A stretch of DNA of 64,000 nt from Phaseolus vulgaris (taxonomy: Eukaryota > Streptophyta > Magnoliopsida > Fabales > Fabaceae): contig NC_023749.2 of assembly GCF_000499845.2 (NCBI RefSeq), forward strand, positions 11,727,298 through 11,791,297, in the 5' to 3' direction. The position numbers and the translations under genes were made by a program. Shown here piece after piece: positions 11,613 to 26,248 of this stretch. Every line of letters starts with the position of its first letter. The first letter of the stretch is position 1. The notes under the pieces were generated by a model, which ran no database searches, was not told the origin of the DNA, and saw only the letters and a list, made by a program, of their open reading frames with translations.

Positions 11613-13038
11613 CCTTGTATTTAAGTGTTTTTGGCAACAAGGATTTTTCCGACAAGTTGGCTATTCTTCGTGGGTCCAAGGAAGAACTATGTCCTTGTTC
11701 TTATCCAATCATCGAATATGTTTATATTGTCACTAGTGAATGAGTACAGAAATACTATTTTGAGATAGTCTTTCTGGTAGATTCATGATTGTATTGTATT
11801 ATTACCATATTGTTTCAATATTCTTTGAAATTGTAATGAATTTTGTTTCCGTATAAGGAATAGTATAAATATAAAAAAGATGATCTCAGTTCTTTCTGTG
11901 TACAATACAATTTCGTTCTGCCTTTCCTTTTGCCTCTATTCATTCCTTTTTTAAGTGTAAGTAATTTAATAAACGATATAATTTTATAAGAAAACTACCA
12001 AAATAGATAAATTTGAAAAAATAATCAACTTCAAAATGAAGAACAATTCTATTTTTTCCAATTTTTTAAAATTATTATGCTTTGTTTAGATTAAGGAATG
12101 AATTTGTAGGAGTGGAAAATGATGGATTTGAGAAGAAAGAAAGTGAAAGAAAAATTTATAAAAATTTGTGATATTGATAAAAAAAATTAATTAATGAAAT
12201 TGCAACTTGTAAGACTACAATTTTACTATTATGATTAAAATTAATTTAAAATGAGATATGATTAATTATTTTTAGATAGAACTCGTCTGATTAAAATATT
12301 ATTTTTGTTATAAGTAAATGAACTCACTTAAAAAAATATGATTTATATGATATTGTAGATATATACCAATTTTCAACTATGTTTATTTCTATCTAATTTC
12401 TAATTCTTTTCTTACTATAAATAATAATGATAATAATACAAACTTACTTTTAAAATTTCACTTCGTTGAAACGGTATTGTTAAAATTATTAGAATAACTA
12501 AATAACACAAAAAAAAAATATTATAGACATAATATCACAATTTTATAATATTGAAAACTAAAATAAAACATAAAATTAACATTTAATACTGTTAAATTTT
12601 TAACAAAATTAAATAAATAAATTATCAATATGTTTGTTATCCTAAGTAAAAAAACATAATATTATTTCAAAATAAATACTTTCCATAATTATAAAAGCTT
12701 TCAAAAATTATTTTACTTTTGACTAATAAAAATAAGGTTAAATATTGTCTTTATTCCTGAATATTTTATATTTTAATGTTTTAAGATGTGAGTACACTAA
12801 ATTTAAACACTCACAACTTGATATTTTTATTTATTTTAATAATTGTTAATGTTACCATTAATATTACATCCAAGTCAATATATCATTGTATCATCTTTTA
12901 GTAACTATCTATTCTTTTACATAAAAGAGCCAAAGAGAATAAATAAATAAACACATCTTGTTTTCATCTTTCTCTTTATGCTTCCTCCCCTATGTCTTCT
13001 TTACTCCTATGGATTAATGACTTTTACACCTCCGTTTC
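11613..13038. other. 3' flank of the GPI-protein gene and AT-rich spacer
   Basis: The first few hundred bases are presumably the 3' UTR; AATAAA-like and TTGTTTC-rich sequence at about 11800-11880 could serve polyadenylation. The rest is AT-rich sequence. A block at about 12080-12420 (TTTGTTTAGATTAAGGAATG...) resembles other AT-rich MITE-like segments in the window, but I could not define its ends. No gene seen. Confidence 0.5.
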
Positions 13039-15112
13039 TGTAATATCCCTAATTTTACTCATATTTGCTAATATATTATGCATGCAATATCTAAGTAACA
13101 TATAAACATATATTATTTTCTCATGTTTCTATCTCAAACAAAAAAAGATATCCCTCTTCATAGGAATTTAATATATACATCAAAAAGTTTAAAAATAAAA
13201 CAAAGCAAAGCATTCAATTTAAATCTATCTAATCCTCCTGCTGCTCACTGAGGAGCTCTATTACCTGCAATCTCGTCTGTTCCCGTGTAAAACATGGTTA
13301 TCACAGATAAAAAAAAAAGCACAAAAAATAACAGATAAGCTAACTAAAAATTTATATAGTTTCAATTTCAAAATAATCGACATCATTCGTCAAATCTCAT
13401 AAAAGTTGTCAACCATCAAATGTCTATTAGATCTTCGTAATTCATCTTTCATATATCAAACTTCTACTGACTCATATCACATAGACACTTGACTCTACTT
13501 CCGGAAGACTCGTGCGTTGACTTAGACTTAGAGATTTGCACCTGTCATACTATATCACTGTGAAACCCACACAGCTATGCGCATAAATAATCTCAATATC
13601 ATATCTCTCCTAGTATGACAGGGTTAACTCATGTAACAGGTCAAGTTAGTTATCTTTCAAACAACTTACCCATTCATATGAATCTCCTTCGACTCTCACC
13701 ACCTGAATAACTTCATCTATATGATTCTAATATCTCAATAGAGTCAGGATATCTCCTTTTAAACGAATTCCTAGTCAATGCACATCCTAAACAATCTTAA
13801 CACGATATTTTCTTTCCTGAAAATAGTATGTCTTGATCTTACTTTCACATCATTGCACACTTCATTTAACACATCAATACACCATACAATCATAACATAT
13901 AATTTAAACTTTCTAACAATCCAAATATATCCAAAAGTTATTTAACAATAATAATCCAAAATAAACTATGCTAAAATAATAATAATAGTAATATATATAT
14001 ATATGTATAATTAGATTGATCGAAAATATTTTAGTGTGAGCTAAATGACACCAGAGTGCACCCAATACTTTTGGTTGATCAAAAATATTTTAGTTTGATC
14101 TAAATTACACCAGAGTGTACCCTGAAATTTTGGATTGATCGAAAATAGTTTAATTTGGTCTAAATGACACCAGAGTGTACCCAAAAATTTTGGATTGATA
14201 AAAAATAGTTTAGTTTGATCTAAATGACACCAGAGTGTACCCATAAATTTTGTATTGATAAAAAATAGTTTAGTTTGATCTAAACGACACTAGAGTGTAC
14301 CCAAAAAATTTGGATTGATCGAAAATAGTTTAGTTTGATCTAAATGACACCAGAGTGTACCCAGAAATAACAAAGTTCATGTTATAGCTGAAAATTACTG
14401 TAAATCAACATCAAACAACCAATAATCAACAACATTATAATTTTATAACAACAACTATATATCAAATTTCACATTCAAATCTCAGTCAATTTCTAATATA
14501 CTTAAAACAAACAATTATGGAAGAAAGTTTGAGACTGGTGACCACGTCACCCTCACATCCAGATCTTTTAGCCTAGTGTTCTATTGGAAATTAAGACTAG
14601 CTTCCTTACCTGAAATTTAGTAGATATTCACTAAGAGCTCCAAAACCACCAAGAACTCAAAGGTAACTTAACCTGCACCACAGAGTCCTAATAAAAAATC
14701 TAACTATATCACTAGGACCCTGAACTAGCAGAGATTAACCCTGAAGCTAAAAGGGTCACATGCAAAGCAAGGACAAAAACAACCTAACAAGTTCAAAATT
14801 TGACTCAAAGAGAAGAGCAAAAATAAACTTACTCTATCAGAGATTTTGATCAGGCAGTCTTGTAGTACTCACTGCCAGGAGTCTGATGGTGGACTCTGAT
14901 CGTCGAACTAATGAGCGAGGAAGTCAGAATCTTAGAGAGAAGGGAGAAGAAAGGAAAAAGAACTTTCTAGAGAGATGGTGGTTCTTTTTAAAATAAAACC
15001 TAAATAACTGAATTTCTATTTATATGTCCTTTTCATTTTAGATAAAAAAAATATTCAGGAGTCATTTAAAATATATCACTTCTACTCTAAAGTAATTTTC
15101 TAGATCCTTACG
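13039..15112 (-). mobile_element. Solo LTR, 2-kb family, copy A
   Basis: This is about 2074 bp. In minus orientation it has a TATA box (ATATAAATAGAAATT, about 15015-15029), then a CT-rich leader, and ends AGGGATATTACA at 13039. Flanks GTTTC (13034-13038) and GTATC (15113-15117) differ at one base. The same sequence recurs at about 35970-39504 and 47717-50684 in the same orientation, each without adjacent gag or pol, so all three are read as solo LTRs left by recombination. Shared blocks include TTCCGGAAGACTCGTG, TTTCCTGAAAATA and ACATCCAGATCTT. The superfamily (probably Ty3/gypsy) is inferred from LTR size and ends only. Confidence 0.75.
14041..14365. repeat. 60-bp minisatellite inside solo LTR copy A
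   Basis: Five to six tandem units with an exact 60-bp period. Each contains GACACCAGAGTGTACCC, then TTTTGGATTGATAAAAAATA, then GTTTGATCTAAAT. Because 60 is a multiple of three, the minus strand reads as a short peptide repeat (GTLWCHLDQTK...), but there is no sign that this is a gene. Copies B and C of the LTR lack the array. Confidence 0.92.
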
Positions 15113-18100
15113 GTATCCAAGAAGCCTAGGAACAAAACAAAAACATGTAAATAAGCTTAAATTTCTCTCCAAATTGTTACAAATCTGAAATGCAAACATG
15201 GTTAGGTTTACCGTTGTAGTGTCTTATGAAAAAAATTGAGAAAATTACTCGTTTGAGAGTGTAGGAAACATAGTGAAGGGAATTGGAGAAGAGAGCGCAT
15301 TGGACGAAGAGTCACTCGTCCCAATTCAACAAATTGACTAAACTTCATGCGCTTGATGACGACAACGATTTCCCTCTAGATTAATCCAATACAATTATGT
15401 ATTTTATATCAAACTATTAATAAAAAAACAAATTAATTAAAGATTGGTAAAAATGAAAAAGAAAGAAGGAAGTGTTTTGCCATAATTTCGAACACTCTTT
15501 TATTCTAGAAATTTAGGTTTCACTTTTGGCTTACTCTATAATTTTAGGTTTTCGAATACAGACTTACTGGTTGGGTGTTGTAATGGTGAAGTCACCCACA
15601 CAAATTCATATTGTAAACACAATGCATGTAAAAAAGATGGACCAATTAGAACAAAACAAGAAATAAAAAAAAAATGAGGATGAAAGTACGAAAAGTAAAA
15701 AAAGAATGGAAGAGTGTCTTTGAGAGAAAAGGATGTGAGAGAAGGGAGTGAGACCGAGACTTGAGATACATTAATATTGTAATTAATCAGTTTAAGAAAC
15801 AATTAAGATAGAGAGATGCGAGAAGTGTTTTATAGCAAGGGAAGTAAGAAGTTTTTGATAAGTGGATAAGTGAGAAGTTGTTAAAGAAGTTATGTTTGAT
15901 TTTTAGAAGATAAAATTAAAAAAAAATAATAAACACAAAAAAATAAGAAATATCCAAGATAATAATAAAATTAAAAAAACTTCTTATTATATTTCTAAAA
16001 TAATAAAATAATGATATAAAAATAAGATGAAAAAAATAAATATATACATTAAAAAAGAATTACGAAAAAAATCTTCTTATTTATATGTAGATATAAATAA
16101 TTATAATATATTATTTAATAATATAAGTAGAATAAAAGTAAGAATAGTTTTGAATTGTTACCAGTGTCATCTGTTTTTCCGTATTTTTTTCTATTAATGT
16201 GAAAAATTTTGTAATATCTATTTTTCGCATTTCTTTGTTTATATTTTCATGCAAATGAGTGAATGCGAAAAGACAAAGTCAAGGAAATGGTCTTGAGGCC
16301 CTCAATCAAACTTGTATAATATGAAACTTTGTTGAATTGAATATTCCAGAAACTGGTGGAAAAACTTGCACTTACTCCCACAAAAACAAATGATTAAAGT
16401 TCCAGTGAGATGCATGACAGAAGAAGACCAACTTAATTGAATCTCATATCATTTGATACAAAGTGCCGAATCATACGGCTCCCGATATTTGACTCAAAAG
16501 AAACGTACTCGCATGGAACTCGTGCTATTCTTTGACTCCAAACAAAATTAATAGAAAATTAGAAGCCATTACTGTTACCATGGTTTCAGTAAAAAAAAAT
16601 TAATTAATACTCGTGTTTCTTTATGTATTAGAAAATAAATCATGTACCCTCTCTTTAGTTGTTGCAATTTAATAATCTAATTAATTAATTAATCATAAAT
16701 TAGAATTACATATCTTCATAAGTTAATAAACATATATTCATAATAATGAATATAAAGATTATATAAGAAATCATAATCAAAACATAAAATTATATATATA
16801 GGAATATTATTATTTAATTTGAGAATGCAATTTTTTTAGAAGTGTAAAAGGTAAATTTATGTATATATTTTTTTTTCTTTTTCGGTTGTTTAATATTTAG
16901 TATAAGTATATGTTTTTGTCTTTATTTGAGACTTACATTTTATTATTTTTCTTGAAATTTTTTTCCAACTAATCTAATCTCAGTGAAGTTGTCGAATGCA
17001 ATCTCTGATTTTGATTTTTTTAATTATTTGTAAACATGTGGGGTGAGCATGTGACAAGCTTATTTTTTTTATAAAAAAGCTTTCATGTGCCAACCTAACT
17101 TTTACTTTTAAATGTTTTTTTTTTTGGCATTGGCTATATCATTCATTCTTTTATGATACATTGTTTAAAAAATATTTATATAATTGTTAGAGATTTCATC
17201 CACTAAAAATTAGGTTAATTTACTAGTGAAATAAATATTATTTTATCTTGTAAATTGATGTTGTAAAGATAAATTAGATTTAAAAACTCATCTTTGGATA
17301 CGATGAATCAAAATGAAAAAAAAAAAAAACTAAAGAGTTAATGAGATCACAACAATAAAGTATAGATAAATTTTCTTAAAAAGATATGTCCTCATTGAAC
17401 ATTTATCATTAATAAATTTGGTTCTAGTAAACCACATTTCTAATAAGTTGTATATTTTATTTGAATGAGATAAATTAGGTGAAGTTTAACTATACAAAAG
17501 GATGACAAAAGATGATACAGGGTTAACAGAAAAAAAATATATAATAGGACAGAAAAAAAAAGACATTAGTTAATTGAATAATTTATACACAATAGTCCTT
17601 TATAATATTTTAGTGTGACATCAAATGTGGGGAACAATTGATATTTTTTTATTTATTTTATGATACTGGGCGTCACGCGATGCATTAACTAAATTCTAAA
17701 ATGTTGGTAGTACTTTTCTCACCATAAGATTCATTTTTGTTTACGTCCGGTGGTTGTCTGGTTTTGTCCTTTACGCATAAAAAAAAAGACAATAACAGTA
17801 CAAAAATATATCTTTTCCATTTTAAATTTGAGATGAGATGTAATAGTTTCCAAAATTATTAAAAATCCAAATAAAAAATAATTTATATATTTTTTTAATC
17901 TACTGAAAATAAAATAAACAATAAATGATTGATTTAAGGATATTATCAGTGGGAAGAGAGACACAAGGGTCCTTTATGTGTATTTATATATATATATATA
18001 TATATATGAGAGATTTGTTATTGGATTTTAAGAGATTTGAGAAAGGAGAGAGATAAAATAAGATAAAAAAATTAAAAAAACTATTCTACATTTAAACCTG

Positions 18101-19525
18101 TTTCGGATAACCGTCTTAAAGAGGAGAATCAATCTCTTAACGTATCAATCTCCCCACTTGCCAATAAGAATACAAAAATTCTCTCCACTTTCCTGTCAGT
18201 TAAGTGAGAATAAATAAAAATAAAATTAAAAAATTAAAAAACTACTTATCTAATAAGAATATCAGTTTGAAATATAAAAGTAACGAATCTCTCCACGACA
18301 AAATAAAATTAACGTATCAATGCACGACAAAATAAAAAATTAACGTATCAATCTCTTCAGTCTTTTGTCAGTTAAGTGAGAACAAATAAAATAAAATTTG
18401 AAAATTGAAAAACTATTTTATTAACTTCTAAAATTATAAAATGTTCAAATAACCAAAATAAATTAATAAAACAAAATATTAAGAAAGAATAAAATAGGAA
18501 AACAAATTAGAACAGATAAGTTGAAATTCCCTTTATATATAACCATTTATATTTAGGTATAGATAAATTTAAAATTAAAATAAAATTGACTAAATATTAA
18601 TTTTAATATTATAAGTTAAAATTAAATTTAAAATTTATTTTCTAAGGTAGAATACCATGTTTTTGAGATATATAATTTTTGGTCTAAAAAATGAGTGGAG
18701 TTCAAGATTTAGCAATATTATGTCTAATTTGTTTAATTTTTTTTTCTTGGATGTTTCCTAAAGTTCTAAATGTGTTTCAGAAGTAACTTTTAAGTTTAAA
18801 AAGGTTGCATGACACCTTTTGGTGAGCATAAATACAATTTTTTTAACGTCAGAATATATATATTTGTACGGTCAACATCTTTTTTATGTATGTAAGCTTT
18901 TGTTTCCGAATCTATCACTTTCACCATCAATTAGTTCATCTATTCATTTATGGTTTAAATTTTTCGTAATTAAATTCATCATAATTTTGCTGTTGAATTC
19001 ATTAACTTTATGATGAAAAAGTCGAGTGCACATTAGTGATCAATTTGAGATAAAATTGATAGATGGAAGAATTGAATTGTTTAGTTATATAGACATTAAT
19101 TTTGCGTACAAAATTTGCTAACATCATGCATTTAAATAAATGAAATTATGTATGCTGAAATTTGGGTCACATAATATAATAAAATAAAGTTTAATGTATA
19201 GTTGAAAATTTAGGTGGGATTTGAGTGGTTTGGGTCCTCAGAGTGTTAGAAAAATTGTGGAGGTAGAATAGACATTTTAATCCATGTGCACTAAGGAGAC
19301 ACACACAAACTAATATATTAAATCTCATATTTTTTAATTTATTTTTAATTATATAGAGGAGGTTATATTTCCTAGGTACAATTAAAAAAATATGAAATAT
19401 TGAATATAAATAGTATTTTACAAGTGAAATCTTTTTTTTCATGCTTTGAAATAATATTTAAAAGCTAAGTTAAAACAAATTATTTTATTTTAATGATAAA
19501 GTGAAATCATTTGAAGCATAAATAT
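15113..19525. other. AT-rich intergenic region
   Basis: No gene is supported. There is a (TA)n tract at about 17985-18007. An imperfect local duplication at 18110-18400 shares AACGTATCAATCTC and GTCAGTTAAGTGAGAA. The ORFs at 15536-15802, 17731-17964 and 19191-19442 have no recognisable domain and AT-driven composition, and are left out as chance. Confidence 0.5.
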
Positions 19526-19914
19526 CTATGAAACTCAGACACTTCTCTTAAATGGCCGATACTCGTATCAGGACACGTATCCGTGAAGTTTCCAATTCAA
19601 AAAACAATTCTAATACAGTTCTAATACAATTTTGAAAAAGAAAAATACATTAATTTTCTAAAAAGTTAAACTTTATTGTATAATTTGTTATTATGATTAT
19701 AAAAATAAAAAAGAAATCCTTAAAAAATATTTTTTTCTCTAAAAAATAATCTAAACATATTTATCCACATAAATCTTTATTGTTAATTTATATAATTCAC
19801 AATTATATCATATATAGATTCATATTCTCGAGTTTTATATTTTAAAAATTTTACGTATCTTCGTGTCCGTGTCTTTGTCGTATCGGTGTCCGTGTCAGTA
19901 TCTATGCTACATAG
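19526..19914. mobile_element. MITE, possibly hAT-type
   Basis: A roughly 389-bp element with imperfect terminal inverted repeats: the left end begins CTATGAAACTCAGACAC and the complement of the right end begins CTATGTAGCATAGATAC. Both subterminal regions are rich in GTGTCCGTGTC-like motifs (GGACACGTATCCG on the left, GTATCGGTGTCCGTGTC on the right). Flanking 8-mers ATAAATAT and ATGGATAT agree at six of eight positions, the two differences being A/G. An 8-bp duplication would suit hAT. No coding capacity. Confidence 0.5.
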
Positions 19915-22900
19915 ATGGATATAAGCACTGTTTTGAATAAGAAGAAAAATGTCTAAAATGCAATCACTTTTAGAAAATATATTATACGCGTTTCAGATTT
20001 TTTTTTTCGCCTCAAAAAGTTAATCGATTATTGGTTCTGTAAAAAAATTCACTTTAGCCTAAAGTTTTGTATAATAAACTTTTCTGGTTTAAAACGTTTA
20101 GTAAAGAAAAATAAAATGAGTTTTGTATGATTTAAAATTAATTTATGAGTGAGTTAATTTATAGAATTACTTTTACATTAGTTTTTTTTTAAGACATAAA
20201 ATTTTAATTAATGTGTTTATTGATTTTAACTTTAAAAAAACTAAACGAATAAATTGTTATTCCCTGACGGTTTAAGTGTTATTCCGTCTTCCTTCGAACA
20301 AGGAATATGAACTCACTAATTAGGAAAACTAATCAGTAATGTAATCGAGATTATGGTGTTAAGTCAATTCAGATGAAAGGTAAAAATTATATTAATTTTA
20401 TAAAATTACATCTATTTAAATTTAGGAACCAAATGAAATAATTAATTAATTTAAAATTAAATTAAATATAATAAATAAGTAATAAAAGTAATATTTTAAA
20501 AAAGGAAAAGTTAGTCTTAAAATTTTAGAATCACGTGAATTCATTGTTTTTAAAATGCTAAATATAGGAATTAAAATGAAGTGTGAGAAAAAGAAGATCC
20601 GAAATTGACTTATTGTGGTGTAGTGAGAGAAAGTGCGTCACTGAATGCGTCACAAGGGCAATTTTATGCAGGGTTTGTCTCTGCATGAACTGTACACAAC
20701 AAAATTACGAAGCCATTAAAAAGTAGGGACAGATCTTCTTTCGTGGCGTAAAAATAGCGACACCCCATTTTCTTAAGCTATTTTATAATTTTATCCCTGC
20801 TAGATTCTTTTTAGATATTTAAATTTAATAATCATTAAATTTTAAAAATACTCTTATTCAATCAAATAAAATTAACTGACATTTATTATATTTTTTTTAT
20901 TAAATAATATACATACCAAGTTATAAAAATATCTTAATATTAATTGTGTCTTTTTTAATTTTTAGTTATTTCTCTTTGTAGAGGTGAATAACAATGATTC
21001 TAATGAGTGTATTACTTGTGTATATTCAAACTATTTGTTTTGATCTTAATTGAATAATATTAAAGATATTCATTCTCATATCTTTTGTCTTCTTTTTTTA
21101 ATCTTTTTGTTCATTTCTGTTCTATTTTATAATATGGTATCAGAGTCATTTAAAGTCTATCATAACGAATATTTGGTAGGCTTATTAGGTTATTCGGACA
21201 ATCCATAAATATATTGTCTCACACACGAGCTGTTACTCTCGGTGTGAGGGGTGTATCGACTAAAGATTAGAGCATTTCATAATATATAAGTACATGCAAA
21301 CCTCACCTCATTGGTTTTATGAAGTTGAATTAGACTTAAAGTTCACTTTCTATTATTCTTAAAAAAATTTAGATTTGTAAAATAAATTTTATATTGATTT
21401 ATATATTATTATTTTTCTAATCGAGTGAGATTTTTAACATATCGTAGGACTTTAAATAGAAAAGATTGAGTAGTTGTTTATATAATTAATTAAGACATGA
21501 CTCACACAAAACCCTTTCCTTTTGTACTTACTATTATATATTATACATATTTCCTTAATTTTTTTAACCATTTCAATCTGTACTTTCAAACTCCCACTAA
21601 AAAGACTATTATTAATTAGCCACGAGGGTTTTTTTATTAACATTGTCACTGATTGAGGTGCTACGTCAAACGGAAAAGTAAAAAAATGTTGTTACTTTTA
21701 AGAGAGATAAAATGAAGTGTGGGAAAAAAAAATATAGGGTAGGTAGGCACATTTTGCTCCTGTATTTTGGGAATTTAGGTATGCAGATTGTGTTGCATCA
21801 AAACCATTTATAGCTTATGTTGTGGGTGAGAAAATTAACGTCATTGATTCCGTCACAAAATCAATTATACATACCTGCTTGTCTCTGTTCAAGCCATTAC
21901 TAATGCAGTGAAGATTCCACCTGCAACAAAAATGGAAAACAGAACAAAACAAAAACGTTCACTTCTAGTCAAATTAAGCCATAATTTCTTATAATACTTT
22001 GATTATATATGAACATAGCAAGAAACCAATCTCACTCACTGTTTTGGAGTGATGGTGGAGTGATTAATGTTAGATTCGATCTGTAGAGATCTTAGTTATA
22101 TAAAAAAACAAGGTAATGAATCTGAGAACAATACCTATAAAGCCATGCCTTAAGTGCCAAAGAAGTTAACATAATTTAATGCAATAAAACAAAACAGTTG
22201 ACCTACTCCACACTTTAGTTGTTGGAAATCTTCAAAGGTACCTACAACTCTTATTAAACTTAAATAACTTTTACCTCTTTTTGGGCTTTTTACAGCTTGG
22301 ATACCCTTTGGTACACCTGAGAAAGAAGGATCAAAATGGAGTTCCTAATGTTGATACTGCTTTCATTAATAATACTCTTTTTATATTTACAAATTTTTGA
22401 TTGAGTAAGAGATTCAATGTAATTAATAAAAGAATAGACACCATGCTTGAAGTATGGGTTTCATTATTTCATTTTTATTTTTAGAGTAAACATTTATTTT
22501 CATTTTTATTCTACATTTAATGAATATACTTTTTTTTGTCTTATCTATGATCTTGTAGAAGAATGGGTATATTCATATTTGTATTTATTACATTTTAAAT
22601 ATTAACTAAATATTTTTTTATAAATATAAAGATCATAATTTAAAAATCAAGTATTTAATTTGTAATTATATAAATATAATATCAAATATTAATTCAATAG
22701 AAGTTCAATAATTCTAAAAAAAATAAAAAAAATTAAATATATAATTAAAAAAATTTAAAAAACTAAAAAATAATTATTGTTACTTCAAGTTGATTCAGAT
22801 AACATCGTTAGGTCAATCACCATATTTAAAATATTATTGATTTTATTTTAGAAGACCTTGATAAGTTAAGAGAGAAAAGAGTATGACTTGGAACTATATT

Positions 22901-25900
22901 AAAAAGAATCAATGAAATATTAATTTTTTAAATTATATAATGAATAAAAAATATTTTAATAATTTAAAAATAAAAATTAATATGAAATATTGGAACCATG
23001 GAGACACACAACAAATATATAATTTAATTTTTTTTTTTTATATATCTATATCAGTATGTAGAATCGTGATCCCTAATTTAAAGATATTTACTACCTTTAA
23101 AAACAATTAAAATACTACAAAATATATTAATTTCAAAGTATTATTTTTACTATATATGGAGGTCCATATGGTACGAACAGCCCCTGCTCTGTTGCAGTTA
23201 TTGCATGTCAAGCAGTGGATGGTGTTCTTCCACCATGTGCATCTAATTATTTCACATATCTGCCTAATTAATAAACTTTATAAAAAAAAATATCATTTTT
23301 ACAAAATTTACCTCCGTTTTATCCACAGAGAGAAACCAAGACAAGTAAATGAGTAAAATAAAAAATAATAATGTGAAAATAGAATTACATGGAAATTACT
23401 TAACATAAAAGAATAAAAAAAGTTACTTTATTTATTTATTATTATTAAAAAAAATAAAAAAATAAAAGCAAAGCAGCATTGTCTATTATAAAATTCCGTA
23501 TATTTTATTAGAAATAAAATATAATCTTAACTTAATTTTAATTTCACCTTTCTACTCTTACTTTTTTATGTTTTGTTTGGATGAAATTTGGAAAGCAAAG
23601 AAAAGTAAAAAGATGAAAAATCATGTTATTTGAATGTAGGGAAAATTTAAATAGAAAGTGGTATGAAAATTTGTAATATATTGAGTTGATGTTATTGAAT
23701 TTTTTTTGTTAAAGTTGTGTTATATTAAATATTATTAATATAGCCTCATATTACTTTTTAAAGAAAATGAGTAAATTTTACTTAAATAGTGAATAATTTT
23801 TAATATATTAATTAATATGATTTTAAAATATTTACATATTTAAATTAATATATTGGAAAATTGATTCTGAATTTTGAAATTCAAAATGGTTTAAAAAAAT
23901 TATGTATAAATATATTTAAATCGTATATTTATATTTAAATATAACATTAACTATAAATAAAATTATTTTAAAATGAATTTTAATTAAAGTAGGAGGATGG
24001 TTTTAATATAATTGGATATTAGTTAATATTTAAAATTGATTAAATAAAATAATTAATTTATAAAAGTGAAAATAATATTTAAATTTCTTTTGTTGATACC
24101 GTTTCGTAAAAATACACAGATTTAAAAAAATAATCAAATTTTTAATATAATTTTATATTTCTATATATTTTTAGTTTATTTTGTTAATATTTATTTTATA
24201 AGGAAACAAAATTACTATTATCAAATCAAGTAGAGTGAATTAAAAATTTTAAGATTAGTTCAAATCAGCTATGAAATACAATATCTTTTTTTATACCATA
24301 TTGAGCTATGCATGTTCTTATGACATCCAATTAATGTGCATGTAATTATGAGAAGCGATTAATTTCTAATAATAAAATATGTTACAATCTTTAAATTGGT
24401 GTAATGGATCGTTTAATTTTACAATTTCAACTTCAATAAAATTTTGAATCTTTATTATTAAAGATTAATTATCTTAAATAATAAAATTGTGTGTCTCATA
24501 ATCAATTATGTATAATTATTATGCACTTTGTTTCTATGACACACAAGAGTAAAATGTCACTTAATAAGACACGTGCTTACTTGATATTGTCACATAGAAA
24601 ATATAATTAATTACTTACCTTTTGCATTAGTTTAAACTAAAATAAACTATTTCTTAAAGAATTACAACGCAACTATCTTTTGTAAAATTAGAAATTGTGT
24701 TTGAAGCTATTTACTACCACTAACAATTAAATACTGTAAAAATATATTTAAAAAAAATTATTAATAGGGTTTGTAATGAAAATTATAAATACAAATAAAA
24801 TAAGTTATAAATAATATGTTAATACTATTATTTTAAAAGTAATATTATATATAATATTAAAAAGTTACAATTGTAAAACTTCAGGAACAATGTTTCCATC
24901 GTACTGTTTCATACCTGAGAAAAATTGTTCACATAAAACACTGTTTCAGACAAAAAAAAATCCCCAGTATAGCAAACTTTCCAAATATTACAAAATAGCA
25001 TCATTTCAAAAACAGTTCAGAACCAGAGATTCAATTTCTGAACTTGATTTTGTCCCATTAGAAAATCAGCAGGAATTCATTCTCTGAAAAAATTGATTTT
25101 CAAACTGTGTTTTCCTTTTTTTAAAATAAAAAAATTAAAATTGATTACTTAAGAAGAATTTTCATTTTAAAATTGAAATATTAATTTATTTTTTTCAGAA
25201 CTAATTAACTTATAAACCTCATTGAAAAAAAAATAGATTAGAAGATTAATTTTAAAAATTAATTTAAATATTTTTAACTCTAAATAATTTTTTAACTTAA
25301 TTATATAATATTTAGAATAAGCATTTTAACCGAAATTATTGATAGAAGAATTATTAAAAATAAAAATTTTAAATTTAATAAATAAATTTAAATAATGATT
25401 GAAATCAATATTATTTTTTAAAAATTTATTGTACTATAAATTTTAAACATTATTTGAAATTATTTAATTTAAATTAATTTATTATTTGTAAAATCTGTGT
25501 AAAATAATTATCCTTTTTCTATAAATTTAATTTATCATTCTAATAAATTGACAAGTATGGTATAAATAGAATATTTATTTATAAATGAATAAAAGGTAAA
25601 TTTAAACACAATAACTTCAAATGAATTTCAATATAAATTATAATTTTTTAATAAAATATTAATTTAAGCATATGAATTTAAATGTATATTGAGACTAATG
25701 CTATATTTTAATTTTTTTATTAAAAAATATTTATTGTAAAATATGAAATTTAATATAATGAATTTAGTGATTTAAATGAATATTTAAAACATGTTTAAAA
25801 TAGAAGATAATTATCATTAATTAAGACTATAACATAGATATTACAATGTGAAAACGTTAATGAAAATTATTAAAGAAATAAATTAAAAATAAAAATAATA

Positions 25901-26248
25901 GTAAGAGATTGAAATGATTTGTCTGGATTAAGAAGTGGATTTGAGAGGGAAATGTGTATATTTTGATTAAGATATATAAAGTGAAAAGTGAAGGACAATT
26001 TTATTAGTGATTTGATGAATGTGATTGAAATTGTAACTTTTTTTAATTGATAAAGAAGTAACATTACAAATGTGCCCTTATATTTAAAAATCATTAAAAA
26101 GAAACATAATTGATATATTTTTGTGGACTTTAATTGTTTTTAATTAAAACATTATTCCCCATAATGTGTAAGAAGTAACTTTAGAAAAAAATACAAATTA
26201 TGTAAATTTGATAAAAAATTATTTTTTTGAATTAAAAAAATACACAAC
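19915..26248. other. Long AT-rich intergenic region
   Basis: No gene is supported in about 6.3 kb. TGGTATCAGAG at 21136-21146, a typical LTR primer-binding-site sequence, lies beside GTGTGAGGGGTGTATCGACT, suggesting a worn retrotransposon. Segments at about 20565-20700 and 21705-21900 are related to each other. Segment 23160-23270 resembles 40745-40870 upstream of the MATE gene. AT-rich blocks at 23560-24110 and 25870-26100 contain MITE-like TTTGGAT edges. Short ORFs here look random. Confidence 0.5.

Noticed and set aside
14041..14244. 67-codon antisense ORF with a peptide repeat (GTLWCHLDQTK)
   Set aside because: It is a by-product of the 60-bp minisatellite, which is a multiple of three; no ATG-to-stop gene structure and it is absent from sister LTRs.
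21130..21260. TGGTATCAGAG primer-binding-site-like word suggesting an LTR element
   Set aside because: The word is right for a tRNA-Met primer site, but no LTR pair or coding remnant could be found around it.
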